Shown piece after piece: positions 22,473 to 33,265 of a stretch of DNA of 64,000 bases (its first letter is position 1; every line of letters begins with the position of its first letter). The translations under genes were made by a program, and so were the position numbers. The notes below the pieces were generated by a model. That model had not been told where the DNA came from. It did not search any database and saw nothing but the letters and a program-made list of their open reading frames with translations. Source of the DNA: Sphaerolaimus hirsutus (lineage: Eukaryota; Nematoda; Chromadorea; Monhysterida; Sphaerolaimidae); the NCBI GenBank assembly GCA_964036195.1, contig OZ038452.1, positions 28,841,785-28,905,784 of the forward strand, given 5' to 3'.

Positions 22473-22885
22473 TCTCGGCGACACCCAAAAAAACGCAAAT
22501 GACAGTGTTTTTGTAGACCCCCCCTATCTCCGGTCTGGGGGGTCGTAGAAAATAATCGTCAAAATTGTGCGTAGCCCCAACCTAGAACTATATCATATCC
22601 AAATTTCAACATTTTTCGCCAAGCGGTTCCCGAGTTATTAGCACGCGCCGGCAGGTTAACCCCCCCCCCCAAAATGCTAACCCCAAAATCCCCTATGGGC
22701 GGACCGCACACTTAGTATGAAAACCTACCATAACCCATCTGAATAATGAACCAAAAATTTTACAGTTTTTTTCTGATAATATTTCGTTTTTACTATGGAA
22801 CAATTAATTACGAAATTTATCACAAAGGTTTTATTCATTAAATTATGGTAGGTTTTCATGCTAGGTGTGCTGTCCGCCGAGTATA

Positions 22886-23528
22886 AGTGTTTTGAACATA
22901 GTGAAAATTAGCGACTTTTTGTGAAAATCAGGGCAAAATTTCATTAAAAAACACTTTGTGATAGATAGATATTTTTTTAGCTGGGTCATTTGCGGGGTTT
23001 CAATTCAATCCAAATTCAATTTTGTTCATCACACGTCCAGCAGTGAGATAAAACTGACCACAATATTGAATTTTTATGGTTTTATTTTTGCGTCAGCATT
23101 GATGAAAACTATGAATAAAATTTGCAAACATGAATGAGTTTTCACTGTGAAAAGATGCGACATTGATCGTAGTAACTGTTTGTTGCATTTGATAGAGCAG
23201 GTGAAACCATATATTTTTGGACATTTTGGTGTTTGCTAAAATTGTGGTTCTTTTTCTATATTTTTTGATTAATGCATGAGCCAAATTTTTATGATTCAGT
23301 GTTTTGTTTTTGTGATGTTTCCAATGGTGTGCATGTGTTGTCTTTTATTCTCATTCATTTTGTTGTTGTGGAAATGAGCAATGAAGAAGTAAAAAATAAA
23401 TAACAATGACAAATTTATTTCAGATGAATAATTTTTAAATGAAATTTACTTAACATGTAGCAGCAATCTTTGCACACAAATCAGCAGAGACTTTTATAAT
23501 GAAAATAAAAATGGTAATAATTCACATA
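22886..23528. other. gene-free right-arm sequence
   Basis: Inverted match to about 7150-7830. Nothing coding seen. Confidence 0.4.
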
Positions 23529-23924
23529 CCGTATTTCTTCGATTTTATTGACTGTCAATGTATTGTTTCGTAAGCTCTTTTTGGGGGCAATGTAAATAAG
23601 CATGGCAAAGTGAATGAGCATGGCAATGTATATTCCAGAGTCTAGTTTTCAAGTGCATTTGTAAAGTAAATATGAATATGAAATATGTTTAATGTAAACT
23701 CCACGTTACATTCATCATAAGTTAGGTAAATTGTCGCAGCGGTGGAGTTGTCAGACTCCTAAAGTGGCAAACATAAAATGATAAATGGGATAATTATACA
23801 TCGATATTTTCATACGCCAATGTATTTGAACACGGGAATGTATTTTTCGGATACCCCACAGACCCGGCAAAGTAAACGAGCAAGCCAATGTAAATGAACA
23901 GTCAATAAAATCGAAGAAATACGG
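23529..23924. mobile_element. TA-flanked CCGTATTTCTTCG-family MITE, right arm only
   Basis: Ends CCGTATTTCTTCGATTTTATT and its inverted form. The left arm at about 7165-7180 has the empty site with one TA. The body repeats GGCAATGTAAAT-like motifs, in contrast to the C/G runs of the related copies. Confidence 0.9.
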
Positions 23925-24471
23925 TAAGCAGAAATTAATAAATAATGTTTCATGAATAAATGTCAGCATTTGCATTCATGCAGTCACATCTGGATTGGAT
24001 CTAATTGAAAAAACAATTGGTAGAATCACTTGAAATCAACTGTATCGAGGTCATGTTCTCAATCGTTTGAAAAAATAGTGGCATAGTATCCAATTCTTCC
24101 CACTCCCAAAAATAAGAACAAGGCAAACCTAATTCTTATTTAAGACCTGGGTGTTAGGTCAATGGGGGTATTATACATGGAAACATTATCAACATTGTAT
24201 TTTTGACTTTTAACATGGTAATAAGAAGGCGTGGCCACTAAGAAACTACCTGATAATCACTTTGGAACTTCCAACGCGGTGTGGTGCCTTTCTGTGCTAG
24301 CACCAGCGACCTGCTTTCCGTTCTCGGTGCCAGCCAGTGCCAATTTATTCGGAATGGCACCGGTGCCGGTGTGATGCGGTGCCCATTTTTTGCCAGGTTC
24401 TGCAAGGTTCTAGGTGCCAGATTTCCAATTGTCAGGACACCTGACTACAACCGTGTGCATATGACTGTATA

Positions 24472-24913
24472 CCGTATATCCTCGAATAAGACCCCAGGGG
24501 AGTTATTTTTTCGTCAGAGCTTTTGAGGGGGAGTTATTCAAGATGGAGGAGTTATTCAAGGGAGGGAGTTGTTTTTTCCTCATAAAACTTGGACTTAATC
24601 CATTGTATGAATGCATTCTGTCAACACATGTAATCCAGCTATTTGACAATTAAACAACACCAAAAAGGTGTGTATACATTGCATACATGTTATGTATCTG
24701 CTGAAGCTGCCATATTTACGTTAACATTAATTTGTATTTTCATCAATCATTTTTGTAAAATATGTAGCATATTTTTCACCCATAGGGGGGAGTTATTCAA
24801 GAGGGGGGGGAGTTATTCGAGGGAGGGAGTTATTTTTTCGTCAGAGTATTTAAGGGGGGAGTTATTCAAAGGGGAGGAGTTATTCGAGGGGGGTCTTATT
24901 CAAGGATATACGG
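24472..24913. mobile_element. TA-flanked CCGTATATCCTCGAATAAGAC-type MITE, right arm only
   Basis: Ends CCGTATATCCTCGAATAAG and its inverted form. The left arm at about 6645-6652 shows the empty site with one TA. The body is GGGGGAGTTATTCAAG units. Confidence 0.9.
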
Positions 24914-25161
24914 TAAATTACTTTTTGCAGGCGTTCTGATGTGTATGTATTTTTGTACATGCATTTACTTTTATGTTCATGACATCAAAAGCTCAGTTCT
25001 TTATTGACTGATAACGTCAATAAGATAAAGACCCAAATATTCAATCCCGTTTATTCGAGTTTATTCCTACAATATTCGCTAAAATATTCAAATACGTAGC
25101 TTATAATTACATGAGCAATTATAACACGCATTGAAATGTGTTTAAAACGCATTTTAAAATA

Positions 25162-25271
25162 CCGTATTACCTCGAAATAGGGGGGGTATTTCGAGGGGGG
25201 GTTTATTATTTCCTCAGCCGAATTTTAGGGGGGGTATTTCGAGGGGGGGGGGGTAATTCGAGGTAATACGG
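25162..25271. mobile_element. 110-bp TA-flanked CCGTATT MITE, right arm only
   Basis: The shortest complete copy in the window. Ends CCGTATTACCTCGAAATA and its inverted form. The left arm at about 6395-6405 has the empty site with one TA. Confidence 0.92.
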
Positions 25272-25614
25272 TACAATACAAGCTACAGGAATACAGCATA
25301 TACACAAAAAAAATGTAGAATAGCTGAATTCACTTTCATCAATATCTGGAAAGCGTGTGTTGCTTTTTTTGACCATTGATCTGTCATCTCCATTTGGGCA
25401 GTGCTGCGAGGAATATTGTTATTTACATGATCATGCTCAATCGATCGCTGTGTCGAATTGAATACTCTTACACTGGATATGTCTTTTTTTAATTCTTGTT
25501 ATTCTTGTAATAGAAATGAAAGTATGACATGTCATCTTCCCATTTTCCAATTTTCACCAAGCGCAAATTTTTATCCATTTCCATCTTCCAATATCAAACA
25601 ACTGCGTGTTATTT

Positions 25615-25799
25615 TCATTTCCGTTTTCCAACATCCGACCGTTCGACAAACTGACTCTTGAATGCGCTGCCTTTGGGGTTCACATCAAAAAACCCTTCGC
25701 TGCGCAGCATATCCGCCATTTCTTTGCCGTATTGTTGCACAGCTTCCTCGTAAGTGGGCGGCACTGCCGCGACCGCCGCCACGCACAGAAGCGACAGCG
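25615..25799 (-). CDS. terminal exon of a small secreted protein, right-arm copy
   Basis: Inverted copy of 5875-6023. Reads LSLLCVAAVAAVPPTYEEAV, then EMADMLRSEGFFDVNPKG, and extends 12 codons beyond the left copy to a TGA at 25615-25617 (tail QFVERSDVGKRK). The acceptor TTCAG lies just above 25799. Whether the long or the short tail is ancestral cannot be told from the third copy, whose tail has diverged. Confidence 0.55.
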
Positions 25800-26330
25800 C
25801 TGAAGTTTGCACTACCGTTACACTGGCGATAGTGAATTGCACCGCAAAAATGGGTTCGTGAAGTGTGTGCAAGCGGCCTCTGTGAAGGCACTTTCACTCG
25901 CTTCCACACGCTTCACGAGATTTTGACTTCACTCACACACTTCACCTGGCTTCACGACGGGCCGAATTCATGAAATGTACTTCAATGCAAATTCGTGAAA
26001 TGCATTGCAGCATACTTTGAATGGTTCGTGAAGCGTATAGCGACGCAGTGAAGTGTCTTCGTGCCGACACTGCGTCCCTGTGTGAAGCCACTTCACGACA
26101 CTTCACCGCGCATCACACACCCATTTTTTGCTGTATTGGCACGATTTTTGATTGGGTAGCGCGGGCAGATGCACAATGCATTGTTAATTGTCATATATTT
26201 AGTATCACGTGTAAATTGTAAATGTAAATGTAATTTCAGACGCGATGAATTGGGCTGCTTTAAAAATTGCCTTGTTTGGGTTTGAAAGTTATGCATTATG
26301 CGTAAAAAATGGTGAAAAAGTCCACTTTAC

Positions 26331-26631
26331 CGAAAAAGTACAGCATCTTCATGGTATTATAGTTCGGTTCGGATTAGTTTGAGATTACTGTGAATTCTTT
26401 TCAATTTACTGCCTTCTAAATACTTTAGACACTGAGTGATCGCAGTATCATTATTGGCTTAAATACATATTTCTCTGGAAGACCAATTAATATTTATGTC
26501 GGTCAGTTTCTGTAAGAAATCTGCTGCATTCTGCACTACAATTGCCATAAACATAGGTATTCGTTTTCCATGCCACATGTGTTTGAAAACGTTTAACTGT
26601 TGCGTTAGTTCATCAAATGAAGCCCGAATAT
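26331..26631 (-). pseudogene. broken internal exon, right-arm copy
   Basis: Acceptor CTGTCAG and donor GTAAAG are kept. The frame reads FDELTQQLNVFKHMWHG and QNAADFLQKLTDINI but has stops after SSREICI and after IRTEL. Counterpart of 3885-4189 and 12180-12463. Confidence 0.6.
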
Positions 26632-27507
26632 CTGACAGGCAGAAATGTTAAGATAAAAGGATAATTTAGTGTGAATTTTTAAATGACATTTTTAACACCA
26701 CTGGACATTGGATAACACAAAATATTCTCCTGTGTGTGCTGTTTGTAATTATTTACAAGTTTCCTCAACAACTTTATTGTGTTATTTTTACATTTACTTC
26801 TGTATACTATTGATGCTTATACAATACATGATGCAAAAAGTCTCTTGTCGCTATGTTATGTGGTCCTTTCCTGGTGATGTTATGAAGTATTGGCCTTTGT
26901 GTTTGCATTTGTACACAAATTTTTGATTTCTTATGAAAGCAGATTGATGAAAACATTTCACACAGGTGGATCAGATAATAATTCAGATGATGCATTCTGT
27001 ATGAGACACATATTTCAATGCTTTTCTTCTAAATTGTGTGAATGTTATGTTTAATAGGTTATTGTTCATTTTTTTAGCTTAATGGTTTTTATGAGCACAC
27101 AGTTTTTATTTATTTTTATTCCTTTTATGAGTACACAGTTACTTCACAAAGAAAATAACACATTCAAACATACACTGCAATTTTTTGAAAACGATATTCC
27201 CAAAACCTGCCAAAAAAATAAATAAGATTCGAAGTGACGCAGTGGAGGATAATCACAGAAAATCACTAAATTCCTTCCAATTATGCTCCTCGCGATGCCA
27301 ATTTCTGTGCGCAAAATGGGTATCTATATTTGTCACCAAAAAATCTGGTGCCATTTCTAGAAACCCTGCAAAATATCACACAGGTGGATCAGAATGTCAA
27401 GCAAAGTGTCAGAATTCATGTAAAATACCCTGTAAAATGACTGTAAAACTTTGCATGATATTTTACATTTTACAGTTTTACATTTTTACGGGATCGCTCA
27501 AGCTCAC

Positions 27508-29808
27508 CTTGAACAGAAGTCTGTTCGACCTAATCGCCACTTTCCTGCCGTCGGGGTAGACGATCAGCGGGCGGCCCTCAGAGTCAGTGTAAAGTGGCCT
27601 GCCGTCTGCGAAAAGGGGCACTTTAAAGTTACCTAGATCACTTTTCGGAGTCACTTTTTTTCGACCCACCTCTGGTGACGAAGAAAACGGGCCCGTCGAC
27701 GGGCTGGAAGGGCAGCGGCGGCTGTGTCGCTTCCGGCCGCTCGGTGGTTGAGGGCGTTGGTTTGACGTAGATTACCTGCAGCTTTGTTGAAATTAATGAA
27801 TTTTTTTTGGAAGGATATGTATTTAAATGTTAAATAGTTTTTATGCACCATGAGTGCAGAAAATGTAAATACTTTTTTCCAGAAAAATGTTAAATCGAGT
27901 ACTTTTTCCTTGGATTATGTGAAAGCGAGCACTTTTCTTCATAGAATATGAAAAATTGGGTCTTTTTCGTGTATAATATAAAAGTTACTACTTTTTACAT
28001 GTGAGAGCAACTTTTACACTGGAAGACAACAGAAGTTCGTTTTATTATTATTATTTTGTACTGCTATAAGAAAATGATATGATTACTTCCAGATTTCTTT
28101 ATTTTAGCAACAAAAAATTGCAATTTGAAAAAGCTCAAATACATTTTCTGTACACGTGTACTTTACAAAACTACGCGTACAGGAGAGTACAAGTACCTTT
28201 GTAAAAAGTATATGTCGATGTATTTACCTAGTACACGAGTACCGTAAATATATAGGTATATTTTTCGACTAAACATAAATACACTTGAAAAACTACCGTA
28301 TTTCCTCAAAATACCCCCCCTCGAAATACCCCCCTCAAAATGGGCACTATGAATTTGTGGTCCGGGAAATGCGTAACATACGTTCAAAACGCTTACTGTG
28401 TTACGTTAGCACATCGTTTATACCATCTACCTACATCCTTTTATAAGGCTGTAAAAACTTATAAATGGTGGTTATTGTTGCATTTTTTTACGTTTTTCTC
28501 TCAAAATTTTCACTCTGAAAAAATAAACCCCCGGGGGGTAATTCGAGGAATTACGGTATGTTCACCTGCTGATATGGCTGCTGCACCGGCGGCCTGTAGG
28601 TGTACTGCTGGGGGGTGCTGCGTTGCGTGGTCGTGGTCGCCTCAGTGGTGGTCGTGGTGCTCGGCGGCAGGTACACGGTGGGCCGCGGCTGCGGCACGAT
28701 GCGCTGCAGCGCCGGCCGCACCGGCGGGTACACGAAGTTGGTGCTGCCCGGGTAGTAGGGGTAGTTGGTGCTGGGCGTGGCGGTCGCCTGCTCGGTTTGG
28801 TAGTAGGGATCGGGTTTGACGGTTGGCGGCACGCCCTCGTACTCGCGGCAGCGCTCGCGCATGCCGTACAGGCCCGCGTTGCCGCCTGCGGTGGGGTTTT
28901 TTTTGGTAGCTTTGTTTGTGAGTAGGGTTGGTTTTAGTAAAATTCTTTTTACTAAAATTGTAGTAAAATTGTATAAAAAATTGTATTTTATTTTTATTTT
29001 ATTCTTCAAATTTCCATTTTATTTTATTCTTCAATTTTCCATTTTTTTCATTTTTTTCTGAGATTTTGCCAACCCTGTTTGTGAGTGAAGGATGGGTATT
29101 TTGGAAGGTGATCGAGTGAGTGTGATCGAAGTTAAAATGAATATTTGGTGTGTCTAGAGGGCTTTTCGGGACCTGGATTGTTTTTTGAGATTTCCCGATC
29201 AGGATTGTGGCTTTTGGGATCGGGATTGGCTTTTGAGATATCGAGATTGGCATCGCGATTGGGGCTTCGGAATCGGAATCGGTGTCAGGAAATTCCGAAG
29301 TTTTTTGGGATTCGGGTTCGGGATCCCCTTTAAACTGTATGTGTCACTAGGTAGATTGCTTGACAGTTGACACTAACGCGGCGCGCAGCAGTAGTGCGTC
29401 TCAGCTCCGGCGGCGCCACGCAAGTAGCAGTAGGAGCCGGTGCCGCACGCGATGAACGGCTTGGTGTGGTCGCACGACCTGCCCGGCACGACCGTCTCGC
29501 ACGGCGGGCAGTACTGAGACGTGATTGAAAATACTTCTACTGCTTGGGAAAATCTACTCATGGTGGCAATCTCAGACACTGTAAAATGCCGTGTAAAATG
29601 TCAAATGGCATGCAACGTGTCACATGTTCGGTAAAATGCCCTGCAAAATTGCAGACAAGTTTGACATTTGACATTTTACAGTACATTTTACAGCGTGTGG
29701 GTCATCTACAGGACCAAATGTGTAAAAATTATCACTCACGTCAGGATCCTGCGCGTGCGCCAATCCCGCAACCACCACGCACAAAACGAACACGCTGCAC
29801 CAACTCAT
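27508..29808 (-). CDS. secreted cysteine-rich, Pro/Thr-rich protein (5' five exons, 3' end not found)
   Basis: Exons on the minus strand: 29740-29808, 29378-29513, 28566-28885, 27670-27775, 27508-27605; every junction is GT-AG and phases join without a break. Exon 1 encodes Met and a signal peptide (MSWCSVFVLCVVVAGLAHAQ). Exon 2 has a cysteine cluster with spacing CPPC, C, C, C, then a CC pair; an eighth Cys follows in RERCREYEG. Exon 3 is rich in Pro, Tyr and Thr (a run of Thr in STTTTTEATTTT), a linker typical of secreted or cuticular proteins. Exons 4-5 carry VIYVKP and YTDSEGRPLIVYPDGRK. The frame stays open at the end of exon 5, so at least one further exon exists. An extracellular matrix or cuticle role is inferred; I do not recognise a named family. 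A second copy of exons 4-5 is at 436-712. Confidence 0.85.
28296..28556. mobile_element. TA-flanked CCGTATT MITE next to a splice donor
   Basis: Ends CCGTATTTCCTCAAAATA and GAGGAATTACGG; TA at 28557-28558. The element begins 9 bp from the donor of exon 3 (exon ends 28566; donor reads GTGAACATA, with TA belonging to the target). Confidence 0.9.
28923..29077. mobile_element. 155-bp hAT-like MITE with TAGGGTTGG/CCAACCCTG ends
   Basis: Exact 8-bp duplication TTTGTGAG at 28915-28922 and 29078-29085. The body is TTTATTTTA and AAAATTG steps. Short relative of 18703-19722. It lies 38 bp upstream of the acceptor of exon 3. Confidence 0.92.
29155..29330. repeat. GGGATCGGGATTGG short-motif repeat in intron 2
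   Basis: Same motif as 15085-15245: TTTTGGGATCGGGATTGG repeated with variants. Ends not defined. Confidence 0.6.
29575..29715. repeat. GTAAAATGTC inverted-motif MITE in intron 1
   Basis: Begins CACTGTAAAATGCCGTGTAA and ends TACATTTTACAGCGTG, with AAATGTCA/TGACATTT steps between. Confidence 0.6.
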
Positions 29809-29906
29809 GGCTACTTTATTGAATTGCCTGTTTCTATTCAGAAGCGACTCGTAGCTGCTCGGTGACAACACAAAACGATAGTGGCTGTACAAAGCGGCCA
29901 GCTCCC

Positions 29907-29914
29907 AATATATA
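29907..29914 (-). promoter_or_regulatory. putative TATA box of the secreted-protein gene
   Basis: On the minus strand the sequence reads GCGGTATATATTGGGAG, about 100 bp upstream of the ATG at 29808. A start about 30 bp downstream would leave a short leader of roughly 70 bases. Confidence 0.5.
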
Positions 29915-29984
29915 CCGCGGCCGGGATCATTGTATCGCCGCCAGTTAGCACGGAGACAATGATGAAAAACTGCGCGCAAAGTCA

Positions 29985-30520
29985 CCCATCCCCGCCTTGT
30001 TGTGTGTGTGTGTGTGTGAAATTCGGGGCGGCGCTTGCACGCACGACGCGGCGCCGCGAGAGCCCTTCAGGCCCGTTCACACAGCGCAGTGCAGTGCAGC
30101 CGGGCGGCGGCGGCGAAGGGCGGCCGGCCGCCGGGCCGATTGTGTTGCCGCCGCCTCCCCCGGCGACGCGGCGGGGCCCTTTGGTCGAGTCACGACTGCA
30201 GCAGCGGTCAAGTGACCCGCGCCGGCCACGTGCCGCCCCGCCGTCGATACGCAAAGTTGATGGGCCGCCGCGAGCGCCGATGCGACGCCGCTCGCGCTGA
30301 AACACCGTTCTGGTAGCATTCTATCAAATGAATTGCGTACTTTCGTATTTCGGCACCGGGTGTGCCGTTGATTTTGCCCGACAAGTGCTTTCGGGCTGCC
30401 CGACTCAATGTAAAAATCTGAAATTTTATTGGCTGCCAATTAAGAACCGCGTTGATTTGAGCAGCGTATAATTGAAGCGATAATAAATCTGGGTGAGTGA
30501 GGTGTGCAGTTACATTGTTC
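29985..30520. other. GC-rich segment upstream of the secreted-protein gene
   Basis: A TG microsatellite (about 30000-30019), then CpG-rich sequence to about 30300. Long frames exist on both strands but they overlap one another and are alanine/arginine-rich, as expected from base composition alone. It may be a CpG-type promoter region. Confidence 0.35.
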
Positions 30521-31547
30521 AAATTTCATTCATAATTTTGAAAAATTTGACTTTTTTATCTCAACTAGTTCCTCATTCGGTTTAGTGGCGTTTCACGAGT
30601 TTTGTCCAACGTGATGTTGAGCGATAGCCCCGGCACCCTGTCCGAGAAGCTCAGCCTTTGTGAACATTAAGTTGTGCTGGCGACATGGTATTTTTTGCTT
30701 AATTTATAAATGGGGGGTGCCCGCGTAATAATTGTCGGGCAGTTTGAATTTGCTTCCAGCTGCACAGTGCATTCAAGTTATTCAACCACTTTATTACCAG
30801 AGTTGTTGAAAGTACTGTATTTTTTCAAAGTAGGTAAACGTAAACATAAAGTACCTAATTTTATTTCACTCACCGCTGAGTACAGAAAACGTTTATTAAA
30901 AGGTGAGTAAATAACTTTTTTCAGGGAAAACGTAAAAGCGAATATTTTTAACACTGAAAATGTAAAAGAGAGTATTTTTTACAATGCTTACTCTACTCTG
31001 GAAGATAAGTTGATAAGTATTTCTTAGGAATATGTATGCTATTAGTTAAGATTTCATTATTTTCGAGTCAGTCTGTAAATACCCCTTAAAATACGTTTTC
31101 TGTGCTCGCGTACTTTCTAAAAGTACGTGTAAACATGACTACCTGTGTTATTTTCGGAGGAAATGTAAACGTATTCACTCCGTAGTTGAGTATACGTAGG
31201 TATTTTTGAGTAAACGTAAATACGTTTTAACAACTATGCCTACCTATTACCGACGTGCATTGCGGTGCGTTGTAAAACAAACAATACGGGCGATAGCAGT
31301 GCTCTGCGCTATGTTTTTCGGCCAGATAATTGAAAATGTGGTTGTTTATATTGACCACTTTGCGCAGAACAAGTTTTTCGTCAATTAGCTTACTAAATTG
31401 TTGCGATTAAGTGCAAACTGGATTCGATTTGCATAAAATACATCGCGTAGCTGCGGCCAAACTTCCACTTATCAGAAGTTTAGCTTGTCGCGATCGACAT
31501 AGATTTTTTTACCGTGGGAAGTATTTTACGCATTTTATGTAGGTAGG
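30521..31547. other. gene-free; GTTGTTAAAAC/TACGTTTACTC-type repeat
   Basis: 30800-31240 carries GTTGTTGAAAGTACTG at the left and AAATACGTTTTAACAACTA at the right, with repeated AAACGTAAA and GTACTCG-like steps. Same family as 37141-37612, 42331-42790 and 57108-57596. Nothing coding. Confidence 0.55.
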
Positions 31548-31730
31548 TATACTCGGCGGACTGAATGGCGTACATTTTGCCGAAGGAAACAGTCCAGTAT
31601 AGTAGGAACAACGCATGTACCGCTACGACTTATAACGCCGAGGTTGGTGCATAAGTTATCGCTTGGAATGCTGCCATCAGAAGACATAAGTATGTGCGAG
31701 TGCAGAGTATCAAGTCCGCCGAGTATACCT
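31548..31730. mobile_element. MITE with TATACTCGGCGGAC ends
   Basis: Left TATACTCGGCGGACTGAATG and right AAGTCCGCCGAGTATAC are inverted copies. No coding content. Confidence 0.75.
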
Positions 31731-32180
31731 ATATTTTAGTTCAATCGCCCAGTATTTACTTATTCACATTCGACTTTATTAATTTTTAAATGAGATTCAA
31801 ATTCAATTTTTTCTAGCTAATTATACCATAACAAATATGTACATTTCCTCCAAAAAGTGTGGAGTGTGCACATGAAAAACCCACCGGTACACTTATTGTA
31901 GTTACGTAGTGCTTTGTTTGTGCAAAAACACGAAAGTGTAAATAGGTACATAAGTATTCATGTTTAACTCGATAACGCGTGAAAGGTCGGCGATAAATAT
32001 ATATATATATATATAAATATAGTAAGAATCAGGCACAAAGGTAAAAGTAAGTGCATCTTAGCACAGTGGATAACAGACTGAAACATGTATCACAGGTGGA
32101 TGAGTGACGAAGCGTATATACGAAAAATGTGAACAATTCAAGTGTGACGGATCCAGATCGATCCACGAAACAAATACTTA
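31731..32180. other. gene-free AT-rich sequence
   Basis: A short TA microsatellite at about 31997-32014; otherwise nothing recognised. Confidence 0.4.
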
Positions 32181-32329
32181 CCGTACTTCCTCGAATTACC
32201 CCCTTGAAATACCGTATTGAGATGAAATACCCACCCCCCTTCAAATTCCATCAGCTCTGAAAAATACCCCCTGGAAGTACCCCCTATCTTCGGATTACCC
32301 CCTAAAATCTGAAATTCGAGGAAATACGG
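32181..32329. mobile_element. TA-flanked CCGTATT MITE
   Basis: Ends CCGTACTTCCTCGAATTA and GAGGAAATACGG with TA on both sides. The body is CCCCCT/GGAAGTACC steps. Confidence 0.85.
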
Positions 32330-32501
32330 TAAATATAAAGAAATGACGTAAAGGTACATTTTTACGATAAAGAGGGACAGCAAGAATATTGCACCAATCT
32401 ATAATTGCATATGACCATTTTGTGTCAATATGTGATACCTTTCCTATAAAACACTTCTCACAAACAATTCGCTAATTCTCTGATTTTACTTGGGTTTTAT
32501 T

Positions 32502-33257
32502 CAGAGTTGTTAAAATACCGGTATTTTTGGAAAGTGTAAGTGTAAGTGTAAATACACTTTCCAAATTTTGAGTATGGATACCAAAAGTGTAAGGTATTTT
32601 AAAAATACCTAGGAAAGTGTAAAAAAAAGTGTAAGTGTAAAAATTTTTTAGAAAGAGCTCCCACTGTTGAGCTTTAGAAAACACCGCTGTTCTCACATTT
32701 AGATCAATTTATCTATCATTTTCATGAATTATTTCACATTTTACAGCCTTAAATGAAACATTTCAGACTGTAACAAATACTATAGTGGTATGAAGTTCCC
32801 TAATAATGGCACTTTTTCAGTGTTGATATTTTACTGATTAAGCAATGTGATACACACTGTTTAAATGTAAGAATGGACATGCAGCAAATGTCAATGCAAA
32901 CGTTCACTTTATGTCCAGCTGGTGAATTTCAATTGATCTTGTCCTTTTTACAAAAGTATGATGAAACTGTAGAATACCATGAGTACTGATCAAAGGTTGT
33001 ATCTCAAAGGCTAGTTTGTACATTTGCCATATTTTCTACATTCAATGCATTTTTTGTACATGACCGTATTTTATGCTTTCTCAAAAGCCTAAAACAGGAC
33101 CATCAGAAAGGAAAAAATACACTTTCTGTACCCGGGTATTTTGCCGAGGAAAGTGTAAAAAAAGTGTATGGGTATTTTATGAAAGTGTAAGTGTAAGTGT
33201 AAATTTACCATTTACCCGGGTATTTCGGGTAAGTGTAAATACACTTTCGCAACTCTG
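32502..33257. mobile_element. hAT-like element with CAGAGTTG ends and GTGTAAGTGTAA body
   Basis: Begins CAGAGTTGTTAAAATACCGG and ends TTTCGCAACTCTG. Exact 8-bp duplication GTTTTATT at 32494-32501 and 33258-33265. Outer parts are dense in AAGTGTAAGTG and ACACTTTCC. CAGAGTTG matches the hAT terminal consensus. A second copy of almost equal length is at 61473-62229. Confidence 0.93.
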
Positions 33258-33265
33258 GTTTTATT

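Larger units (their letters stand above)
18021..22700. mobile_element. foldback element with CCCATAGGGGATTTTGGGG ends
   Basis: Left arm 18021-18420 and right arm 22480-22700 (continuing at 20410-20627) are inverted copies including poly-G runs. CGGA is present on both sides. Once the inserts (18434-19892 and 20628-22472) are removed, the parent would be a simple palindrome of roughly 1.4 kb. The region near 20040-20300 is a further internal palindrome. Confidence 0.75.
18005..22885. mobile_element. outer element of a nest, with CGGCGGAC ends
   Basis: The ends resemble the AGTATACTCGGCGGACCGC family (31548-31730, 36891-37138); at the right the copy ends GTCCGCCGAGTATA. The left-arm site (about 7815-7835) is uninterrupted. 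Inside sit, in order, a second foldback (18021-22700) and several further insertions. Confidence 0.7.
17091..27917 (-). repeat. right arm of large inverted duplication
   Basis: Reverse complement of 283-8115 plus insertions seen only here: 17335-17952, the nested block 18005-22885, and TA-MITEs at 23529-23924, 24472-24913 and 25162-25271. Sequence flanking each insertion is continuous in the left arm. At its outer end it runs into exons 5 and 4 of the secreted-protein gene. Confidence 0.85.

Noticed and set aside
30077-30439. 120-codon minus-strand frame upstream of the secreted-protein gene
   Set aside because: Overlaps other frames of equal length in GC-rich DNA, no splice or start support; recorded as a GC-rich segment.
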